Positions 59,733 through 64,000 of a stretch of 64,000 nt of DNA are shown here, in pieces; the first letter of the stretch is position 1, and the number at the start of each line of letters is the position of its first letter. The notes beneath the pieces are model-generated. The model saw nothing but the letters and a program-made list of their open reading frames with translations, made no database searches and was not told the origin of the DNA. This DNA is from Methanoculleus receptaculi (GTDB lineage: Archaea; Halobacteriota; Methanomicrobia; Methanomicrobiales; Methanoculleaceae), in assembly GCF_033472595.1 (NCBI RefSeq), contig NZ_CP137642.1:806001-870000 (forward strand). The letters run 5' to 3'. A program made the position numbers and the translations under genes.

Positions 59733-61370
59733 TCAGTCGGGAAGGAACGCTCTCATCGCCCTCGCCTTGTTCCGGATCGATGGTCGCTCAACGCCGAAGA
59801 AAGAACTGATCTCCTGCCCGAGGGGAGGGGCACCCCTTCCCGGCCGGATAAGATCCTCATCCTGGCAGGCTGCATACACGATCGCCGCACTCCAGAGAAC
59901 CGCGTCTCCTCGCGCGAGCGGTGCGGCCGGATGATCGAAGAGGTCCTTGACGATCCTTCTGCAATGCTCCAGAATGGTGTTATCCGGAAAACGTTGGCAG
60001 AAGTCCTCGCACCTCTCAAAGATCATGGCGGCGCGTATATTGCCGGCGAGCGCTTCCGGTGTTCTGCCCTCAAGCAGGTTGGAGAGTTCCTTCTGGACCT
60101 CTTCGTTGTCGAGGTCAAACCCGGCCATCTCGACGAGTTCTCTCACCGCGAAATTGAAGAATGCATCGAGGTCGTCCGTGTCGACGCCTGCCTCCTCCGC
60201 TTTCATGAGGATAAACTTGAAGATGGCCTGGCCTTTCTCCGGGCTCGTGGCTGCTTTCTGAAAGGCGGGTTCCGCTTCTTTGAGGGCGGCGATGAGTTCA
60301 GAAGCGTTTATGAGGTGGCCGGATGCTTCCATATGCGTCAGGAACCGGCAGAGGATCGGGACGGCGTTCTCCGGCCAGTCTTCCGGGAAGATCGGGTTTT
60401 GCGACAGTTCATCGACCAGGCACCTCTGCACGGACAAGGCATCCCATGCATCGATCTTCACTTTGTAGACGATATACATGAAACTACAGAAGGCCATGAC
60501 GGTATCCCCGGCCATACAGGCAATTCCTTCTCCGTATGCGGCCCTCTCCGCCTCAACAAACTCGTTGATATCAGGTCCGATATCCTGGATGACGGCAGCC
60601 ATCGCGGCGTTCACCTCGGTTTCGTCATCAAGCGGGATCTCATCCAGGAGCTCACCCGGTTCTTCGGGAACGATCTCATCCGCGCTCCATCCCGGGGGAT
60701 ACCAGTGGAGTGCGGTGATGGCGTCCTCGGCATAGCCACAGACGCCGTTTCTCGGAGAGTTGGCAATGAGGTCTACACGGTCGGGATCGTATTCGGTCGA
60801 TGAGAGGCATTCACGGCAGTAATAATGTTGGAAATCCTCGTCAAAATCGTTCAGGGCAAGTTCGGCCTCGCCGCCGCAGAGGTCGCAGGGGATAATTGGC
60901 CGGTCGTTCCGCGCGATCAGGCAGAGCGGGCCGTCCCTCGGGGCAACGGACGTCTCCCCGATCACCTTCAGGTCCAGCGATGTGGGGGAGCCGAAGTCGT
61001 AGTCATAGGTGAACGTGCTGCCCGGAGCGATGAGGTGCGAGAGAGGGACATTCATGTCGTTTGTAAAACGCTCGGCGTCCGAGTCGTATGTGGCCCCGCC
61101 GATCCGGAAGGAACTGAGATGCTCGCAACACTCCACCCACACATCGCGGATCAGCTGGTCGAGATCTCCAAGCCGGGCGTCGTGTCGTGCGAGAACCACC
61201 AGCCAGTATTCCTTATGGTACCGCCCCTGTATCATGATGAGGAGCGAAGGTTCCTCTCCGATGGGCCAGCCCGACGCCTGAAGGCATTCCGTGCCGTGTT
61301 TAAGGGCCTTCCGTTTTGTTACGGGAGCCCTGCAGAGCAGGCAGGTACCGGGTGAGACCTTTGATGTCAT
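59733..61370 (-). CDS. Plasmid pRiA4b ORF-3-like domain protein
   Basis: A 545-residue protein. A short zinc-knuckle-like start (CLLCRAPVTKRKALKHGTEC) leads into a pRiA4b ORF-3-like domain (about residues 40-150, with TFTYDYDFGSPTSLDLKV). Two further cysteine pairs follow (CDLCGGEAE and CRECLSS). The C-terminal half is helical and resembles DUF6398 (EALAGNIRAAMIFERCEDFC, then GDAVLWSAAIVYA and RPSIRNKARAMRAF), which is often joined to this domain. The role is unknown; the family is common on mobile elements. Confidence 0.75.
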   Translation of the reverse strand: MTSKVSPGTCLLCRAPVTKRKALKHGTECLQASGWPIGEEPSLLIMIQGRYHKEYWLVVLARHDARLGDLDQLIRDVWVECCEHLSSFRIGGATYDSDAERFTNDMNVPLSHLIAPGSTFTYDYDFGSPTSLDLKVIGETSVAPRDGPLCLIARNDRPIIPCDLCGGEAELALNDFDEDFQHYYCRECLSSTEYDPDRVDLIANSPRNGVCGYAEDAITALHWYPPGWSADEIVPEEPGELLDEIPLDDETEVNAAMAAVIQDIGPDINEFVEAERAAYGEGIACMAGDTVMAFCSFMYIVYKVKIDAWDALSVQRCLVDELSQNPIFPEDWPENAVPILCRFLTHMEASGHLINASELIAALKEAEPAFQKAATSPEKGQAIFKFILMKAEEAGVDTDDLDAFFNFAVRELVEMAGFDLDNEEVQKELSNLLEGRTPEALAGNIRAAMIFERCEDFCQRFPDNTILEHCRRIVKDLFDHPAAPLARGDAVLWSAAIVYAACQDEDLIRPGRGAPPLGQEISSFFGVERPSIRNKARAMRAFLPD

Positions 61371-61665
61371 TCACCAGAATGGTATGATTGCCATAAGATA
61401 ATGAATGATCGTGGTCTGTTGTCTTCTCCGGGAACGCGATCAGGACGCCACTCCGCATGCCCGGACTACTGGGGCATGTCACCGTATTGTGTGGGTCCAG
61501 AGGCATGGGAGTGATCACTACCTCACCCAGAAGGTCGCGAAGACGAAGCGGTCCACAACGGATCTTCCGCGCGTCTGCATGACCGCTCCGGGGGGCCCCG
61601 GCAACTACCCCTTATGGGTGGGGCTCTTTCGTCAGGATTACTTTCGCCCCGCACGGCACACTTTA
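61371..61665. other. Gene-free divergent region
   Basis: No gene is seen. The stretch separates two genes that read apart and should hold both promoters. GGGGGGCCCCGG at about 61589-61600 and CTACCCCTTATGGGTGGGGC at 61605-61624 form GC-rich hairpins. Confidence 0.4.
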
Positions 61666-62004
61666 ATGCCTGACCAGGGCGATAGCAAATCCATGCTACG
61701 AACCAGGATTGTGATCGACAGGGTCCGGAAGGATGGACTTGTTTTCGCCTCTGACTACTCGGACTGCGACCATTCGATGGAGGGTTTCAGGAAGGTTATG
61801 TTCCGGGCGAAGGAGGTGACTCCCCTCAAAACCGGGGCGGCGTACTCGCTTGAGTATGAGACGGAGGATATCCTCAAACCCTTCGTGCAGAAAAGCCGGA
61901 GCGGGAAGACAACCTACAGTTATCCCCAGCGGTTCTACCACAAGATAACAAACGTCACTCTTGTATCAACCGATCCCGACCCGGACCTCCTGCTGGACCT
62001 CTGA
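61666..62004 (+). CDS. Hypothetical protein
   Basis: About 112 residues from the ATG at 61666, or 103 from 61693 (MLRTRIVIDRVRKDGLVFAS). It has no membrane segment. It alternates short beta strands and charged stretches (SLEYETEDILKPFVQKSRSG), ends with TDPDPDLLLDL, and looks like a small beta-rich fold. I do not recognise it. The upstream part of the frame (from 61405) is not used. Confidence 0.6.
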   Translation: MPDQGDSKSMLRTRIVIDRVRKDGLVFASDYSDCDHSMEGFRKVMFRAKEVTPLKTGAAYSLEYETEDILKPFVQKSRSGKTTYSYPQRFYHKITNVTLVSTDPDPDLLLDL

Positions 62005-62146
62005 CCCCCCACGAATCCCTCTGCACGGTCTATCGGAACGACACAGCATCCCGAATCCGGAGGAGTGGTGCTGCGAGCGGTCGGCAACCCTGTAGCGGCC
62101 CGGCAGCTCATGTTACCTGGGCGCACACAGAGGTTCCAGAAAGGCG

Positions 62147-63436
62147 TCACAGTTCTTCCAGCCATTCAGCGATCGGGACAGTGTGGACGGCCCGCCCGTC
62201 GACGGTCGTCTCCGCCGATTCCGACGCAGTGACGATCGTTCCTTCGTCAAGGCCGTGTGCGTCCATCGCCTCGAGAAGGCCGCGCATCTCCCGCTGCCTC
62301 GTAGCGTCGTCCTGCAGGGACTGCGTCACCTGGACGGCCTGGACAATCGTCCGGCCTGACCTGACCAGGAAGTCGCACTCGTAGCGGTCCCGGTGGTAGA
62401 AGATGTCGCCGTACTTCTTCATCAGGGCGATGAAGACGATGTTTTCCAGGAGTCTTCCACGATTTTCGGAGAATGCAAATGCAACTGCGTTTATCAGGCC
62501 GGGATCCACGAAATAGATCTTTTTTGGGTTTGCAACCTGTTTTTTAACGGAATAATCGAACTTCATCAGAGGGTAGAGGAGAAACGCGTTCCCGGCGTAC
62601 TCGATGTACTCCCTCACCGTATCTGGTGCGATATTGAGAGTCCTGGCAATCTGGTTGTACGAGACGGCGTTCCCGGCATTTGATATGAGGTAATAGAGCA
62701 GGTCTGTAACCTCACTGTTCTTCCGCACCCTGTTTGGATAGATGATGTCCTTGAGATAGATCGTCTCGTAGTAGTTTTTGAGGATCTGCATCTTCAGGTC
62801 TTCGTCTTTTTCAAGGACCACCCGGGGGAAACCGCCGTATTTCAGGTACATCTCAAAATAATGCCTCTTCTCGATGATTGTCGGGTTTAGAATGCCCTGA
62901 ATGCGGAGAAATTCAGGGAACGAGAGAGGGTACACGGTACAGGAAAAATACCTGCCGGAGAGGAGGCGACTGCTATCCTGCCTGAGCAGCGAGGATGTGG
63001 AGCCGGTCAGGATGCATTTGACCGTACTCTTCGTGTCATAGAGGGTCTTGATGGTAGGCACCCAGGAGGGGTAGTGCTGGACCTCGTCGATGCAGAGATA
63101 GAGCCGTTCGAGACCGGGATGACGTGCGAGATGGTCCTCGACGATGCGACGGATCAGCCAGGGGTCGTCTGCCATCGAGAGGAGGAGTGGTTCGTCCATG
63201 GTGATGAAGAGGATAGCCCTGCCAGGCACACCTCTTCCGAGAAGGGAACTGATGATCTGGTACAGTAGCGTCGACTTCCCTGTCCTGCGCGCGCCGATGA
63301 GGAGGAGCACCTCCGGTGCATCAAGATACTGCATCAGGGAGGGAAAGAAAGAAAGCCGTTCAACGCCGGTTTCGAACTCTTTTCCGAACCACCAGGGGTT
63401 CTGGCTCTCGAGTGCGATCTGCAGTTTTTCATCCAT
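62147..63436 (-). CDS. AAA-family ATPase with DUF4143 domain
   Basis: A 429-residue protein of the archaeal AAA_14/DUF4143 group. Walker A is IGARRTGKSTLLYQ near residue 50, Walker B is LYLCIDEVQHYPSW near 115, and sensor ILTGSTSSLL follows. The C-terminal DUF4143 domain has a winged-helix part (NAVSYNQIARTLNIAPDTVREY) and a nuclease-like end (YHRDRYECDFLVRSG). The cellular role is not known. Such genes are frequent in archaeal accessory regions. It is read alone. Confidence 0.92.
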   Translation of the reverse strand: MDEKLQIALESQNPWWFGKEFETGVERLSFFPSLMQYLDAPEVLLLIGARRTGKSTLLYQIISSLLGRGVPGRAILFITMDEPLLLSMADDPWLIRRIVEDHLARHPGLERLYLCIDEVQHYPSWVPTIKTLYDTKSTVKCILTGSTSSLLRQDSSRLLSGRYFSCTVYPLSFPEFLRIQGILNPTIIEKRHYFEMYLKYGGFPRVVLEKDEDLKMQILKNYYETIYLKDIIYPNRVRKNSEVTDLLYYLISNAGNAVSYNQIARTLNIAPDTVREYIEYAGNAFLLYPLMKFDYSVKKQVANPKKIYFVDPGLINAVAFAFSENRGRLLENIVFIALMKKYGDIFYHRDRYECDFLVRSGRTIVQAVQVTQSLQDDATRQREMRGLLEAMDAHGLDEGTIVTASESAETTVDGRAVHTVPIAEWLEEL

Positions 63437-63709
63437 TTATCGATTATAGTCGACGGTAATCGATAAAAGTGTCGATTATGATCTATGATTCACCCTGTCC
63501 CGGAAAGAGCGTCCGGAGAACTCCCCCTGCGCACGCCGGGGAATGGAAGCGGTGCCCTTTCGTCTGGTTCACAATTCCCCCCATGGCGAATCTACACGCC
63601 AGAGGTGGTCAGACACGATACTTGCAGGTGTGGATCAGCGCTGCTTGAGCCTGTGGATCTGTTGGGGGAATGATTGCCGCCAAAGCCCCGCCCTCGCGGA
63701 CGGTGTAGT

Positions 63710-64000
63710 TCACAGCACACAATCATGACAGTCCTGTGCCCCACACGCAAGGTTATCGATCTTCCACCTGAGCGCCCACCGCTTGATCTCCCTGATCACC
63801 TCAACGAGCCCAAGCCCGCTCCCGGTGAGCGTGTACTCGCTTCTGACGGGGACAGATCCTGCGTCGACCATCTTCTCAACGAGACCTTCCTCCTCAAGTT
63901 CCTTCAACCTGGCCGAGAGAACCTTCGCTGTGATCCCTGGGAGATGCTCCTTCACCTCGGTGAACCGGCGGGTGTAGTTCTCCCCCTTGTAGAGTTCGAG
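63710..64000 (-). CDS. HxlR-type transcription regulator, cut by the window end
   Basis: The last 97 codons of a winged-helix regulator. The DNA-binding part reads YTRRFTEVKEHLPGITAKVL and then SARLKELEEEGLVEKMVD, the HxlR pattern, and a wing ending YTLTGSGLGLVEVI follows. It closes with CGAQDCHDCVL, three cysteines that could sense redox state or bind metal. The frame is open at 64000, so the start lies outside. Confidence 0.88.
   Translation of the reverse strand, partial: LELYKGENYTRRFTEVKEHLPGITAKVLSARLKELEEEGLVEKMVDAGSVPVRSEYTLTGSGLGLVEVIREIKRWALRWKIDNLACGAQDCHDCVL

Overview
The window comes from a GC-rich archaeon. It carries DNA topoisomerase VI (both subunits), ABCE1/Rli, Pelota, an archaeal NMN adenylyltransferase and TATA-box promoters. 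The gene set (LarB, a B12/radical-SAM protein, DUF169 and CYTH proteins) fits a methanogen of the Methanomicrobiales, plausibly near Methanoculleus. The genus is an inference from gene content, not a measurement. All calls were made by eye.

Layout. An IS110 insertion (79-1362) sits at the old end of a first CRISPR array (1762-3284, 21 repeats). A type III-A operon on the minus strand follows (cas10-csm2-csm3-csm4-csm5-cas6-cas1-cas2, 11409 down to 3468). Its cas1 is broken by one missing base. A second array with the same 37-nt repeat (11713-13708) and a near-identical leader lies upstream of it. Next come two overlapping CARF genes (13811-15795), one with a HEPN ribonuclease motif, which fit as effectors for the cyclic oligoadenylate that Cas10 should make. 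A complete type I-C operon runs on the plus strand (cas3-cas5c-cas8c-cas7c-cas4-cas1-cas2, 16167-23860) into a very large array of 130 repeats and 129 spacers (24156-32779). The two systems and three arrays fill about half the window.

A Dam-type adenine methylase (32907-33842) marks the end of the defence island. After it comes a translation quality-control group on the minus strand: ABCE1, an EMC6-like membrane protein, Pelota and NFACT/RqcH. Single genes follow: an FKBP isomerase, a CYTH enzyme, a phosphoesterase and a B12/radical-SAM protein.

From 43216 to 50800 a 2.53-kb unit is repeated three times in tandem. Each unit holds a flavin-binding split-barrel protein, an ABC ATPase and a DUF169 protein. 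The duplication breakpoints lie inside the radical-SAM and DUF169 genes, so only the third DUF169 copy keeps its natural end, and the third unit is a mosaic of the other two.

The right end is mostly core chromosome: a membrane protein, a coiled-coil protein, larB-NMN adenylyltransferase, a small membrane protein, hisS-top6B-top6A with a small follower gene, a pRiA4b ORF-3-like protein, a DUF4143 ATPase and the cut end of an HxlR-type regulator.
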